The notes below the pieces were generated by a model that ran no database searches, was not told the DNA's origin, and saw only the letters and a program-made list of their open reading frames with translations. This document shows positions 1 through 10,029 of a stretch of DNA of 64,000 bases, one piece after another (position 1 is the stretch's first letter; every line of letters begins with the position of its first letter). Both the position numbers and the translations under genes were made by a program. The DNA lies in contig JASAON010001603.1 in assembly GCA_030849065.1 (NCBI GenBank), forward strand, positions 1 through 64,000, read 5' to 3'. The stretch comes from Jaenimonas drosophilae (taxonomy: Eukaryota > Euglenozoa > Kinetoplastea > Trypanosomatida > Trypanosomatidae).

Positions 1-53
1 ATAATGGTACTGGCCTCTATAGGTCGTCTTGATGGTGTGGAGGAGGGGAGTAG

Positions 54-524
54 CTACAGCGTCGAGCCGTAGTTCTCGCCACTGGGTGCCTGGGCGGAGG
101 AACGGCTGACGCGCCCACGTACGGAAGTGCCATGGGCACCCCCCTCTCGTGTTGTCTTGTCGGTTGGTTCACAACTCATCAGTCGATCGGTTGAGTGGTT
201 GGAGAGAAGTGGAGACGATTCTTCACGGAACAATTCACAATCCCACGCGTAGTGGGAGTCACGTGCGGTGCCCACGACCGATTGTTCAGCGGCCTGTTCA
301 CGCCGGTCATCCACGTAAGACTTCATGTGAAGTGCTGCCGCAACCAAGAAGTACATGATGCTGGCGTGTCGGCAGGCGCGTGCCTTGGTCGAGAGGTCCC
401 ATTGGTTGATGGATGCCGTAATGGCCATGGAGCTGATGCCAGCATCGAAGCAGTATCCAATCAGCCATGCCACACACCCGTTGAGGTAGCAAAACACAAC
501 ACAGCCTATCGTACCGAACCCCAT
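54..524 (-). CDS. small two-helix membrane protein, short paralogue
   Basis: The 156-residue protein has two hydrophobic segments, at about residues 4-25 and 53-65, and a polar Ser/Thr-rich tail. Residues 11-73 align without gaps to the middle of the 323-residue protein at 4077-5048. Shared features are LN, AWxxG, SMAxxA, WxL, K, RAC, A.IxY and AA, about 20 identities in 63. It lacks the 140-residue N-terminal extension of that paralogue. The start is an ATG, and a pyrimidine-rich stretch on the coding strand (plus positions about 636-662) can serve trans-splicing. No known family was recognised. It is probably a membrane protein of unknown role. The alternative that it is a decaying truncated copy cannot be excluded. 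Confidence 0.6.
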   Translation of the reverse strand: MGFGTIGCVVFCYLNGCVAWLIGYCFDAGISSMAITASINQWDLSTKARACRHASIMYFLVAAALHMKSYVDDRREQAAEQSVVGTARDSHYAWDCELFREESSPLLSNHSTDRLMSCEPTDKTTREGGAHGTSVRGRVSRSSAQAPSGENYGSTL

Positions 525-1010
525 TCTAATGGTAGATGATAGTCAAGTAGCTTCACTAGGAATGGCCAAACGCAGCGTGGTAACTAAGAGCGCACGAAGA
601 GGATGGGTGTGTGTCTGTGTGCGCTACGCTTCACCAAGTAAAAACAGAGAAGAGAAGAGGGCGTGCTATGTGAAGCATGTGGCGCATGTAATGACGACAT
701 CCACACCACCAGAGATGTTCACGGTTTGTTTGTTTATGAGACTGAAGTTGTGAAGGCACGCCCAGAGTACTCGCGGCACATGATGATTGGCCTTCACAGG
801 GCAACAAGAGGAAGAAGCGAAGTTTACATGAAAATCGCCCGTCGTATTCATGATAGCAGCAAATTGGCGGAGCCCAAGTGACAAGTGTTCATGATCGTAT
901 TCCATTGAAGCTACACTCATCGGCCGCATGATCCAATCTCCCATGGAAACACAGAGGGGAAGAGGGAGAGGGAGATAGGGAGGGAGGTAAGGCTGAGAGA
1001 GTGAGGGGGG
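525..1010. other. intergenic region, 486 bp
   Basis: This is the spacer between the PI-kinase-like gene and the short membrane-protein gene, both on the minus strand. It probably holds the 3' UTR of the former and the splice-acceptor region of the latter. No gene was seen. Confidence 0.5.
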
Positions 1011-3353
1011 TCACGACGACGACAACGACGACGGCCACCGAAATAAGCTAAGTGCGCTTGACATCAAGTTGGAGCTCTGTTGGTTGACGGCCTGGCCCAC
1101 CGCCCGCACTCTATCCCGGAGTCGATGGCGGCCCTCACTCTGCATTAAGGTAGTGACGAGCTCCATCTTGGCCAGGTGGTTGGAGAGGCTCCAAAAGAAT
1201 CTACGCTGAATCGATTCCTCCACCTGAAGTCGTTCATCTACATAATCTGGCGTGCAGCACAGTAAATCAACGAATAGCGCAACGTGGGGCTCCAGGAGGG
1301 TTATCCACTGGTAGACCTGCCCGTAGATGGTCCGTCGTGTCTCTTCCGTAGAGCGATTGCAGAACTTGGCGATGCGCGCAATGGCATCAATATCAATCCG
1401 CACTGTGGAAGCCATCGTGACCGTCTCTGAGGTTGGCTTCTTGCGATCGAGTAAGTACTCGTAGTCAATGTGGTAGATCCATCCTTTGGGGGATAAACGA
1501 ATATTTTCCGTATGTCGATCGCACACACCCAATACATGATTGAGAAGGATGGATTCGGTGAAGGAAACCTGATAGTTCTGTCGGTGCTCTGGTGAACGAA
1601 GCAACTGATCGTAGCTGGTAAGATTCTTCATGTCCACGCCCGGCGCCTTCTCCATCATCCCCATCTCCTCACCGAGGTGAAGAACGCCGTAGGCTGGACT
1701 ATCGTCACGGCACTCTGCTGGGCAGCACAACTCATCCACAAACTTCCATAGAGCACAAGCCACCAAATCATTCCTGACAGACTTGTTCTTGAACACAAAT
1801 GAAATTCGTTTTGTTGGCCCTGTTGCGCTCGTCACCTCAAACTGTACCTCGCGTGTGGCTGGGAGAGCCTTCGGCCCCTTGTTGGGTACCTCATCGCCGC
1901 AGAGCTGCACATGAACAACCTCATCACGAAATGGATGCAGTAGCACCGCGCTTCCATCGGCTTGCGTGAAGACCCCACGACAAATACGAGCGTAAATGGG
2001 CAGAGAGACGCGGATGCTCTCCAACTCTGGCCAACTCTGTGGCTCTGCATCGTTGGCAGGGGTGAGAGCCACCACTAGAAAGCCAACGGCAACACTTTCC
2101 TGGGTGACTGCCCGCAACATGGACCACCACACCGTCTCTACCTCGTTGGATAGCCGGCCGCGTAGTATGTGAAGTATAAGGAGGGCAACCATGAGCCTCT
2201 CATGAAGGGGTTGTCTAGGAACAAGGCGGAGGTACTCCGCCCGGAGATGCCGCAGTGTTGTGAGGGTTGTCACATGATCCCCAAGGCGTTGAAGCACCTG
2301 GCTGAGATACTCCATTAACTTCACCAAAAAGTAGAAGGTCTTCATGTGACGGCATCCCGGGGTACACAGTTCGTGATCGTCGTTGGGTGGTTCATCTGCG
2401 GCAGCACACCCCTGCAAATCGCCGAGGAACTCCTCATAGGTCGTCAATGAGCTGCAAAAGGCGTGGGTGGACTCCACCGCCAGCTGAACCATGCACCGCG
2501 CACGAAGAAGAATCATCTCACGATGAACAACCCGTCTTGGTTCCTCCCTGGTTGTCATCATGGACCGGCTACCCACCAACACTTGGTAGACGTAGGGTGG
2601 AAAGGTTGATATGGTTGAGGTAAAAAAACGTCGTGCGCCACGGCGGTATTCGTGCTGCAGAAGCACGACCGCGTCCTTCCATAAGGGGCCCACCACACGT
2701 AGGCGGTTCACCTCGAGCGCGTGGATGCTGGCGGCGCCAAAGAAGGCACACAGGAAAGTTGCGCTCCGTCGCCACTCCTGCAAACATGGCTCACAGACCA
2801 TGCTTGTTGCGTCGGGAAGGCCCTCGACTCGAACCATGGAAACGGCGCACCAATCCCCACTTCCCTTGGAAAGCAGCCTTCCACACCGCCCGCACCGCTG
2901 CGTTTTGCAGGACCAATCGGCACAGCCGTCCGCCATCATGCGTGCATCCACGGCGGTTGAACGCCGGCGTCGAAACATAGATGAGAGCCACTGGCTTTCA
3001 CCTTCTGGTGTATTCCAAATAGTAGTGTGGCCGTAACGTGAGGTTGGCATGACGGTGTCGCGGAAACTCATATGCAAGCACTGCAACACACTTGCTCGAA
3101 ATCGGAATAACGCCACCGTCTCCACCTCCTTTCGTAGCACACCATCCAGAGGCTGGTACAAGTCCCGAAAGACATTGCAGCACATCTGGAATGCAACAGC
3201 TCTGCTGGGATTCGTCGAATTGTATATGTTCCTGGAAAGATCTAGAAACCACTGGACGTCTCCATGCTGAATGCGGCTGCGAAGCTCCTTCTCTTTTCGC
3301 TGACGGTCCTGGTTCGTGAGGCACTCCGACACCTCACGCAGAAAATCATCCAT
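1011..3353 (-). CDS. PI3/PI4-kinase family protein
   Basis: The 780-residue protein ends in a lipid-kinase-type domain. A stretch near residues 515-560 matches the KxxxxxRNDLV region of PI3/PI4 kinases and is followed by YGVLHLGEEMG. The catalytic loop GVCDRHTENI starts near residue 609 and keeps D, H and N. The usual DFG metal-binding motif reads DYE (about residues 630-632), so the Asp is kept. Residues 144-190 hold seven cysteines (C144, C149, C154, C157, C169, C187, C190) that look like a zinc ribbon. The family phosphorylates phosphatidylinositol in membrane traffic or signalling. The exact class, Vps34-like or PI4K-like, could not be settled. The ATG at 3353 was chosen because a pyrimidine tract ending in CAG lies directly before it. 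The frame stays open upstream only from a GTG. Confidence 0.75.
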   Translation of the reverse strand: MDDFLREVSECLTNQDRQRKEKELRSRIQHGDVQWFLDLSRNIYNSTNPSRAVAFQMCCNVFRDLYQPLDGVLRKEVETVALFRFRASVLQCLHMSFRDTVMPTSRYGHTTIWNTPEGESQWLSSMFRRRRSTAVDARMMADGCADWSCKTQRCGRCGRLLSKGSGDWCAVSMVRVEGLPDATSMVCEPCLQEWRRSATFLCAFFGAASIHALEVNRLRVVGPLWKDAVVLLQHEYRRGARRFFTSTISTFPPYVYQVLVGSRSMMTTREEPRRVVHREMILLRARCMVQLAVESTHAFCSSLTTYEEFLGDLQGCAAADEPPNDDHELCTPGCRHMKTFYFLVKLMEYLSQVLQRLGDHVTTLTTLRHLRAEYLRLVPRQPLHERLMVALLILHILRGRLSNEVETVWWSMLRAVTQESVAVGFLVVALTPANDAEPQSWPELESIRVSLPIYARICRGVFTQADGSAVLLHPFRDEVVHVQLCGDEVPNKGPKALPATREVQFEVTSATGPTKRISFVFKNKSVRNDLVACALWKFVDELCCPAECRDDSPAYGVLHLGEEMGMMEKAPGVDMKNLTSYDQLLRSPEHRQNYQVSFTESILLNHVLGVCDRHTENIRLSPKGWIYHIDYEYLLDRKKPTSETVTMASTVRIDIDAIARIAKFCNRSTEETRRTIYGQVYQWITLLEPHVALFVDLLCCTPDYVDERLQVEESIQRRFFWSLSNHLAKMELVTTLMQSEGRHRLRDRVRAVGQAVNQQSSNLMSSALSLFRWPSSLSSS
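2783..2924 (-). other. cysteine cluster, putative zinc ribbon in the PI-kinase-like protein
   Basis: Codons for residues 144-190 contain CxxxxC, CxxC, a single C and a terminal CxxC. The spacing suggests one or two zinc-binding knuckles ahead of the helical and kinase regions. This is read directly from the translation. Metal binding is inferred. Confidence 0.5.
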
Positions 3354-3677
3354 CTGTATAGCGGCAATATGAGAGGGAACAGTAGAGAGAGGGGAGGGGG
3401 ATTGAGATAGCGGGAAAACAATCGGTGCGAAGATGGAATGCCGCTCGGCGGCAATCTGCGAAGGTCTATCTATACTCCCACGTCGTGGTTCACGCCCACG
3501 TTGTTTCACAGCGTCAGGTGAATGGCCAAGACGGCTGTGGTGGAGAGATGCCAGCTTCTTGGTCTGGTTGAGTGGTTTTCGTTTGCCTCAGGAGAAGCAA
3601 ATAGTGGTTGATGGTCGGGCAAAAGAGATTCCCTGAGGGACACCAAAGAGGGTCGTCGTAACCTCGCGGTCAAGTGT

Positions 3678-3911
3678 TCATCTACACACTACACACTGCG
3701 TCTTCCAAAGCGCAGCGCACACCGGCAACTCACTTTGGAGCAAATTGAGGTAAAGCAAAGAGACGTAGATGAAGAAGTGGAAGATGCCACTGCAGAACAA
3801 GTAGTGGAAGAAACAGAAGTGTCCGAGAGCAATGCCAGCGCACAATGCAAGCTTTGCATGAGTCAGATCCTCAGCAAGGGAACGCAAATCAAGCCACACC
3901 CCACAATGCAT
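3678..3911 (-). pseudogene. possible degenerate membrane-protein copy or small hydrophobic ORF
   Basis: A 77-residue open frame starts with ATG and contains about 38 strongly hydrophobic residues. It lies between the PI-kinase-like gene and the larger two-helix membrane protein. Its WLDLRSLAEDLTHAKLA stretch faintly recalls the WDLxxKxRACxxA motif of the two paralogues at 54-524 and 4077-5048. It could be a decayed third copy, a real small membrane protein or chance. The resemblance is too weak to prefer one. Confidence 0.2.
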
Positions 3912-4076
3912 CCATCAAAACAATCAGTGATGGAAGTTCAGCAATGACAGAGGAACAGTAGCCAAGTGCATTGGTCAGTCAGATACACTCGTTTCAGTAG
4001 CTAGGAGGACCAGAGCTCCTTATGGGTGGCACCAACTCCAGCACGAAGAAGCAATAATGCACGCCATCATCATTAG

Positions 4077-5048
4077 TCAGATTCTCCCGCTAACCGGAGA
4101 GCCCCGCTGACGAAGTTCCGAGTTGGTGCTCGAATCCCTCGCTCTGATGATGGAGAGCTCAACGTGATGATCACTATACTCTGATGGCGACGCCGCACCG
4201 CGCTGGCTCCGTATTCGTGACGACGTCCGGTCGCCAGCGGATGATCCTCGACGGCCATGACCAAGCTGGTTCCTCAGCGTCGTCAGAAAACTACAAGCCA
4301 TCAACTCTGCACTTCGGTACAAGGGAAACTGCAGCAGTATCTCACGCAGCACTTGAAGACCATTCCTGGTACGAAGACAGAGAATAGCGCACAGCCGCAA
4401 AAAACGGGCCCAAACTTTGATTAGTACGCCAATCTCTACAGAAACGACGGCAGCCACGATATAGTATATGCCCGCTAGCCAGCACGCCCGGGACTTTTCG
4501 TCGAGGTTCCAGCCATGATGCACCGCCACCAGTGCCATAGACGTGTGCCGGTGCTTCATCATCCATCCTACAATCCATGCAATCGCTGCATTGAGCAAGA
4601 AAAATGCGATGCATATCTGCCGAAGCATGGAAATAGAGCTACGTGCCTCAGGTATTGCTGGAGAGGCTGACAGCAGAGGCTGCCGCACCGATCTCCTTGC
4701 CCCCTCGTCAAAGCCATCCACCTCCATCCCCCCAAGCCCAAGCGGGAGTGACTGCGGGGACGAACCTAAGCGTGTTAAGTGAGCTTCTGTTGAGCTACGG
4801 GAGAAGTGGAGATCACCACCAACGCTCTCGGTGCTGCAGTGTTGCCCCGACAAGGTCCTCCAATGCATGCTCCCGCCCTCACGTAGGGGCGACGCCGTGA
4901 AGTCTCCGAAGCGCTGTGCAAGAAGAGGAATGAAAGTTGGCATTTGGAAGTTTTGGATGGTGGGTGACACGGCAGTCTCAGTGTCTGTCGGTCGGAGGCA
5001 TCCACCACGGTTACGAAGGCTGCCTCTCACCCCATCCGGGAAATGCAT
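4077..5048 (-). CDS. two-helix membrane protein with long polar tails
   Basis: The 323-residue protein has a polar, Ser/Gly-rich N-terminal part of about 140 residues. A pair of membrane segments follows at about 144-164 and 190-212, separated by HRHTSMALVAVHHGWNLDEKSRAC, and then a basic Arg/Ser-rich tail. The helix pair is paralogous to the protein at 54-524. Both N- and C-terminal parts are hydrophilic, so a hairpin topology with both ends on the same side is likely. On the coding strand TTCTTTTCACTTGGCAG lies shortly before the ATG and is a good trans-splice acceptor. No function can be assigned from known families. Confidence 0.65.
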   Translation of the reverse strand: MHFPDGVRGSLRNRGGCLRPTDTETAVSPTIQNFQMPTFIPLLAQRFGDFTASPLREGGSMHWRTLSGQHCSTESVGGDLHFSRSSTEAHLTRLGSSPQSLPLGLGGMEVDGFDEGARRSVRQPLLSASPAIPEARSSISMLRQICIAFFLLNAAIAWIVGWMMKHRHTSMALVAVHHGWNLDEKSRACWLAGIYYIVAAVVSVEIGVLIKVWARFLRLCAILCLRTRNGLQVLREILLQFPLYRSAELMACSFLTTLRNQLGHGRRGSSAGDRTSSRIRSQRGAASPSEYSDHHVELSIIRARDSSTNSELRQRGSPVSGRI

Positions 5049-5536
5049 CGTACCTGTGTGTCACCTGCCAAGTGAAAAGAACCGGCGTGGCGGGTGAGCG
5101 ACTCAACTTGGAGGCACAAAGGGGGAGAACCCACGTTGTCTCCGCCCGGGTTAGTCGCCCGCGCCAGTCTCACCACGTCAGTACAGCAAACGCCCCTACA
5201 CGCACCGCACCGTAGCCGACGCTAATCAAGCAAAGTGCCACGTAGGCTATGTAACTGCCGCCAGAGAGAGGCGGTCAAAGAAACAACGTCAAGGTGACTA
5301 GTCAAAGAAAAAGATGAAAGGCCAGAAGAGGACGAATCGTATGATAGGGCACTTGGCAGACCAATAACTTCACTCACTCACTCTCACCCCTTTTCTCGAA
5401 ACCCATACTGACGTCAGCATGCAAATTCAGTTGTGTATCTAGAGCATCTAGAGAAAAGAAAAAAACGTATGTAGCGTGAGGCAAACATGGCAAAGCAATG
5501 AAGTCCAAAGGCAGCAGGCCCACTCCCACTCACCCT
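5049..5536. other. intergenic region, 488 bp
   Basis: This spacer lies between two minus-strand genes. It contains an A-rich stretch near 5450-5465, which is T-rich on the coding strand. It is a probable 3' UTR plus splice-acceptor region. No gene was seen. Confidence 0.5.
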
Positions 5537-6529
5537 CTACGCGTAAATGGTTCCAGCCAGCATAGACTCCATCTTCACCACACGCTCCAGCAGCGAGCCA
5601 ACATCGGCAGCATGCGTCGAGGTGTTGTCTTCCACACAGCGCGACAGCGGAGGAATCACAGTGCGGCGATAGTCGGAGGAGTGCTCACGGCTACGTCGAA
5701 ACGCATCCCACGCCGACAAAGGTCCATCCTCCTGTACCGTGGACGGACGACTGGATAAGCCTTCTACTTGTTCCGAATGCGATGAGGGGGTGTGCCACTT
5801 CGCCGCGCGGGCTGGACGCCGCAACGGGCACGCACAGCAACTCGACGACATCACGGGAAGTGGCCCACAGATATGAGAGGAGGGGCCTGAATGAGCCTCA
5901 TCATTTATGAGTAAAGAAGAGATGATGATCATCGGCGGTGGCTCCTGGCTGGAGGTGCACCTCTGTGTGGCATTGGCGGAGTTGGATTCCTGACGGCACA
6001 CACTATAGCGGTAGTGGTAGTGGTTGTTCCATTTGGCTATCTCCACGGCACGTGACAGATCCTCCCTTGACATGGATGGGCAGCAGGAAGGCACCGAGGG
6101 CGATGCGATTGCCGGTGGGTTCATTGAGGTTGGCAATGGAGGTTCTGAAACACTCGTCGCACGTGATGTCAGCGAGTTCGTCTCAGCGTCCCCAACCGTC
6201 ACAACAAATGTGAGAGGGTCTGACCATGTGTGTGGAGCGCACAGCTGAAGGATTGATTCAGCACACAGGACGACTGGGCCTCGTCGGTACGTCACTGAAT
6301 CAACCCGCACTGCGAAGGCATTCTCCGGCCATGGAAGAACAACCAACCTCAGTGGCTCACTCTTGGCTTCATCGGGAGCGGATGTTGCCGGTACCGATGG
6401 TTCAGAGGAGGTTAACGTCACCACAACGCGACGAACTTCATCTCGTACGAGCTCAGCCTGATCGCCATCCTTGTGTAGAGCAACACGCGTGGCTTCGCCG
6501 TCAAATGACGCAGTAATGATGAATCCCAT
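5537..6529 (-). CDS. unknown protein, 330 residues
   Basis: It starts with an ATG and encodes a protein not recognised from any family. The first 130 residues alternate hydrophobic and charged residues (for example RLVVLPWPENAFAVRVDSVTYRRG), suggesting a beta-rich globular domain. The rest is Ser/Pro/Cys-rich and looks disordered until a short amphipathic C-terminal segment (VGSLLERVVKMESMLAG) that could form a small helix. It lies directly downstream in transcription of the CCDC146 gene, which says nothing firm about function. Frame length and uniform composition support it as a real gene. Confidence 0.6.
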   Translation of the reverse strand: MGFIITASFDGEATRVALHKDGDQAELVRDEVRRVVVTLTSSEPSVPATSAPDEAKSEPLRLVVLPWPENAFAVRVDSVTYRRGPVVLCAESILQLCAPHTWSDPLTFVVTVGDAETNSLTSRATSVSEPPLPTSMNPPAIASPSVPSCCPSMSREDLSRAVEIAKWNNHYHYRYSVCRQESNSANATQRCTSSQEPPPMIIISSLLINDEAHSGPSSHICGPLPVMSSSCCACPLRRPARAAKWHTPSSHSEQVEGLSSRPSTVQEDGPLSAWDAFRRSREHSSDYRRTVIPPLSRCVEDNTSTHAADVGSLLERVVKMESMLAGTIYA

Positions 6530-6819
6530 CCTTGAGGTATCCCCTCATATTAAGATCCGTAGGTAGCACAGATGTGTCTCTTTGAAGCGAAGATGGCCAA
6601 GGGAGAAAAGGAAGAAGAAGGTTGGAGAGTCACTGGTGAGGTAGCGCATGAGCTACGGACATTGTGGAATGGGGAGTGGGGCGCGTCACCCACAACCCAT
6701 AGAATGACGAAACAACGCTGATTCGCAGTAGATCCCTCCTCTTTGGGAGATCAGGGGAGAAAAGAGAATTTGCATTCATTGATTTACATTCAGATCGCGT
6801 CGGTACTTCCTACCGCACG

Positions 6820-9800
6820 CTAGTGCGTGTGGGCAAAGGTACCATCACGTTGGCTGAGACGAACCTGGTCAGGATCTCGTTCCATCCCAGGTCGCGTGAA
6901 CGAGGCAGAACTGCGCAACGTCTCCATGTCTAGCGAGTGACGCAGCGCGTCGAGGTCTCCCCGGTAGTGAGATTGCACCGGTCGTGGTTGTGGCGCACGC
7001 TTGGATGATGCCGGCCCGCGTCTGCTGGTGCTAGGGGCTGCTCCACGCGGGGTGGATGCTGCTGCCTTCTCCGGAGGCGGTGGAACCTTGATGGCAGCAG
7101 ATGACTTGAAGGGCAAGAAGGGGCCGTAGGGCTTCGGGAGGCCGAGATCGTCGTCGGGGATGTAGGCATTCGGACGTGGCTCCGCCGCCGTCTTGACCGA
7201 CTTCGCCTTCATCTCCTCAAAGTCCTTCTCATCCCTGCGTCTCGTGAGAAGTTCATTGTAGCGCTGATTCGCCACCTTGGCACGTTGGTATTCCTCCTCA
7301 GCTTCCGCAAAAGGAACCTCGCCCTCCTGCAGGCGACGCTCTGCCTCCTCCACAACCTCCTCCAGCCGCTGTACTTCCTGATGAAGCTGGTTGCTACTGG
7401 CCTGAAACAGTGAGAGTTCTGAGAGGGTTGCCATCATCTGGCGAGTCTTGACACGAATACCACTCTGGTACTGATTCACTTGCTTGGCAAGTGCCAAGGT
7501 GAATTCACGTCCGCTCTCGGCCTGGCCGCCAATGCGCTCCGACAGTTCCGTTACTTCGGCTAAGATGAGATCCTTCTCGCGGAGCTTTTCATTGATGCCA
7601 TTCAGACGTTGCTCGAGCTCCTGGCAGCGGGCCTGCAGACGCACAAATTCATCCGAGACATCCTTTGGGGCGGTGCTGGCCACTACAGCTACTCCGTCCT
7701 TGGCCTCGCTTGCGGGACGCTCTGTTACGGAAGGAATGCCATTGGAGGCCTCCACCTCGATCGCTGCCGGCGTGCGACGCTCCGCTGCCATGGTGGCCTC
7801 CACAGCAGCACCTCCAGTCGGCGGCGTAACTTTTGGCACTGCGGCGGCGTTGACGTTCATTTGAGGAATACGGCGCCACCTATATGGGTTGCTAGGATCT
7901 GTGAGATCGTTGTCCAGCACCTCGGTTCTCCATCGCTCATCATCAAGTGCCTCCTGCAGCTCGGCGAGCTCCTCCTCCATCTGCTTAACCTTGGGAACGC
8001 TTCGGTGGCACACATCCAGCTCTCGTTGGATATCCGCCAGCCTCACCTTGAGTGCCTGAATCTCATCCGCCTTTGCGTTGGTGAGCACAATACCTTCATC
8101 AATAGCCTGCTCCTGGACCTTCACCTTCGTGACCAGCAGTCCCAGTTCATCATTGCGGTCAATGAGCTGAATACCAGTCTGATTGCGACTTTCCACTGCC
8201 TTTTCATAGCTGGACTGGAGCGCACTCATCATGTCCTCCACGGTGCCGATGTCGGTGTTGAGACGACGAACCTGGGCCTTGATGTCCTTCTCCGCATCAG
8301 CCACCTTCTCCAGACGCTTTCGCTGTTTGTTCTTTTCGAGCCTAAGGTTGGTGCAGGACTGGGTGCCCTCCGTCGTAAGACGCTTCTTCTTGAGAAGCTC
8401 CTTCTCCTTCAGCGCAGACTCGCGCAGCAGTACCTCTAGCTCGTTCTCGAGAATCTTGGTCTTCTCCGCGACCTCCGTCATTTTCTGCGTCAGAGCCTGG
8501 ATTTGAGCGGCGCGTTGGAGGCGTTCACGCTTCACCGCCTGGAATGTAGCAATCACGCCATTAAGTCGCCGGGTCATCTCCTCCTTCCGACGGCTGCACT
8601 CCCGAAGCTCAATCTCCTTCATTTGCAGCTCATTCTTTGCCAGGGCCACACGGCTTTCCTCACGCGCGCTCTCTCGGCTCATCTCCTGGCGCCGGGACAT
8701 GATGGCCACCAACTCGCGGCGCTTCACCTCCTCCCGTTGTGACTTCTCTCGCATGAGATCTTCCACGGAGGTAATGTCCTCCAGCACCAAGTTGGCCTGA
8801 TCGGTGAAAACCTTCTCTTTCCGCTTCTCACGCAGTAGACGCTTGGTTCGCGCCTCGATATCCGCCTTGGAGGCTTCAATGGACTTCTTCAGGTTCTTGC
8901 GCTTCACCACAATCTGGTCAAGCTCTCGCTGGATGGAGCGGATGTGTTCCTTCACGGACTGCTTCTCATGACGTACATCCTCCCGGGACTGCTCCAAGGT
9001 TGAGAACTGGCGTGATTGCTTGGCCTTCTCTCGTTGAATACGCTCAATCCCGTCCGTCTCCTCGCGGGCAGCGATACGAGCGGCGTTGATGAGATGATCT
9101 AGCTCCAACATACGCTCCTGGTAGCTCTGCCGAGACTCAAGCTCAGCCTCCAGCGAGGTGTTGAGGGTGGCCAGTGTGCGGCGCTTCGCATCGATGTCAT
9201 TGCGAATGCTTTGAAGATTTGCCTTGGCTGCTGCATGGTCATTGACTCTGTTGTTGCGTTGTTGCTCTAGACGAATGATGGTGTCTGCCTGCGACTTGAG
9301 TCGCTCCTCAATGTTGGTCTGGTCCCTTCTAGCGGCAGTGAGCGTGCGCATCACCAACTTCAGTTGCTTATCCGCCCGTTCCGGATCATGTTCTACGTTC
9401 ATGTAGAGTTGTTTCGCATTAGCTAGTGCTGGTCCAAAGTTTTCAGACTCCGCTTTGCATGCCTCCTCCTCCTTGGCAAGCTTCTCATGCTGCTTCTTCA
9501 GCTCGTCGTACTTCCCAATGGAATCCTTCACCTGCTTTCCTAGTTCCGTGATCTCCTTCTGAAGGGCCTCCATCTTAGGTCGAATACGTGCCTCCTCCGC
9601 AGCCATGGCATCTTCTCGCTCAAGGATGAAGTTCTGCTTCTTTCGGTCGTACTCGAGCGCTTCAACCTGAAGAATACTCTCGCGTTGCTGAGCGGCTGTG
9701 AGTTCCTTCTGCTTATCTACGAGCTCACGCTTCAGACGATGGATTTCTGCATCATCCTTCCGTGCAATCTCATCCTTGGCGAACACACGCTGTCGTCCAC

Positions 9801-10029
9801 CATCCAGCTCAGAGCTCAGCTGCCGAGCCCGCTTCAATAGCAGATTGTCACGCTTGTAGACGGTGAGTACGCGAGTGTGAAGGTCCTTGAACTTTTGTTT
9901 GAGGAGCTCAGCACGTTCTTCAGAGATTTGCCCCTCATCTACAAGCGTATTCAGTACCACGTAGGCTGTGGAGTGTGTTACATCTGATGCATCATCGTAG
10001 CCAATGTTCGCAATGGAAGGATCGGCCAT
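6820..10029 (-). CDS. CCDC146: CCDC146/MBO2-type axonemal coiled-coil protein
   Basis: The 1069-residue protein is almost entirely heptad-repeat coiled coil from about residue 60 to 960, rich in E, K, R and Q. An N-terminal segment of the type YVVLNTLVDEGQISEERAEL followed by LKQKFKDLH fits the start of CCDC146. The C-terminal motif LPKPYGPFLPFK matches the PKPYG-APFKP signature near the end of animal CCDC146. Members of this family (MBO2 in Chlamydomonas) are microtubule-associated proteins of cilia and basal bodies, so a flagellar or basal-body role is expected here. A Pro/Ala-rich linker lies near residues 725-770. The start is the first ATG. Length is close to that of the family (about 950 residues in animals). 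Confidence 0.82.
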   Translation of the reverse strand: MADPSIANIGYDDASDVTHSTAYVVLNTLVDEGQISEERAELLKQKFKDLHTRVLTVYKRDNLLLKRARQLSSELDGGRQRVFAKDEIARKDDAEIHRLKRELVDKQKELTAAQQRESILQVEALEYDRKKQNFILEREDAMAAEEARIRPKMEALQKEITELGKQVKDSIGKYDELKKQHEKLAKEEEACKAESENFGPALANAKQLYMNVEHDPERADKQLKLVMRTLTAARRDQTNIEERLKSQADTIIRLEQQRNNRVNDHAAAKANLQSIRNDIDAKRRTLATLNTSLEAELESRQSYQERMLELDHLINAARIAAREETDGIERIQREKAKQSRQFSTLEQSREDVRHEKQSVKEHIRSIQRELDQIVVKRKNLKKSIEASKADIEARTKRLLREKRKEKVFTDQANLVLEDITSVEDLMREKSQREEVKRRELVAIMSRRQEMSRESAREESRVALAKNELQMKEIELRECSRRKEEMTRRLNGVIATFQAVKRERLQRAAQIQALTQKMTEVAEKTKILENELEVLLRESALKEKELLKKKRLTTEGTQSCTNLRLEKNKQRKRLEKVADAEKDIKAQVRRLNTDIGTVEDMMSALQSSYEKAVESRNQTGIQLIDRNDELGLLVTKVKVQEQAIDEGIVLTNAKADEIQALKVRLADIQRELDVCHRSVPKVKQMEEELAELQEALDDERWRTEVLDNDLTDPSNPYRWRRIPQMNVNAAAVPKVTPPTGGAAVEATMAAERRTPAAIEVEASNGIPSVTERPASEAKDGVAVVASTAPKDVSDEFVRLQARCQELEQRLNGINEKLREKDLILAEVTELSERIGGQAESGREFTLALAKQVNQYQSGIRVKTRQMMATLSELSLFQASSNQLHQEVQRLEEVVEEAERRLQEGEVPFAEAEEEYQRAKVANQRYNELLTRRRDEKDFEEMKAKSVKTAAEPRPNAYIPDDDLGLPKPYGPFLPFKSSAAIKVPPPPEKAAASTPRGAAPSTSRRGPASSKRAPQPRPVQSHYRGDLDALRHSLDMETLRSSASFTRPGMERDPDQVRLSQRDGTFAHTH

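Noticed and set aside
7609..8439. 276-codon plus-strand frame opposite CCDC146
   Set aside because: It is antisense to a strong gene whose Glu/Lys/Leu codons leave the other strand open. The array direction is also opposite.
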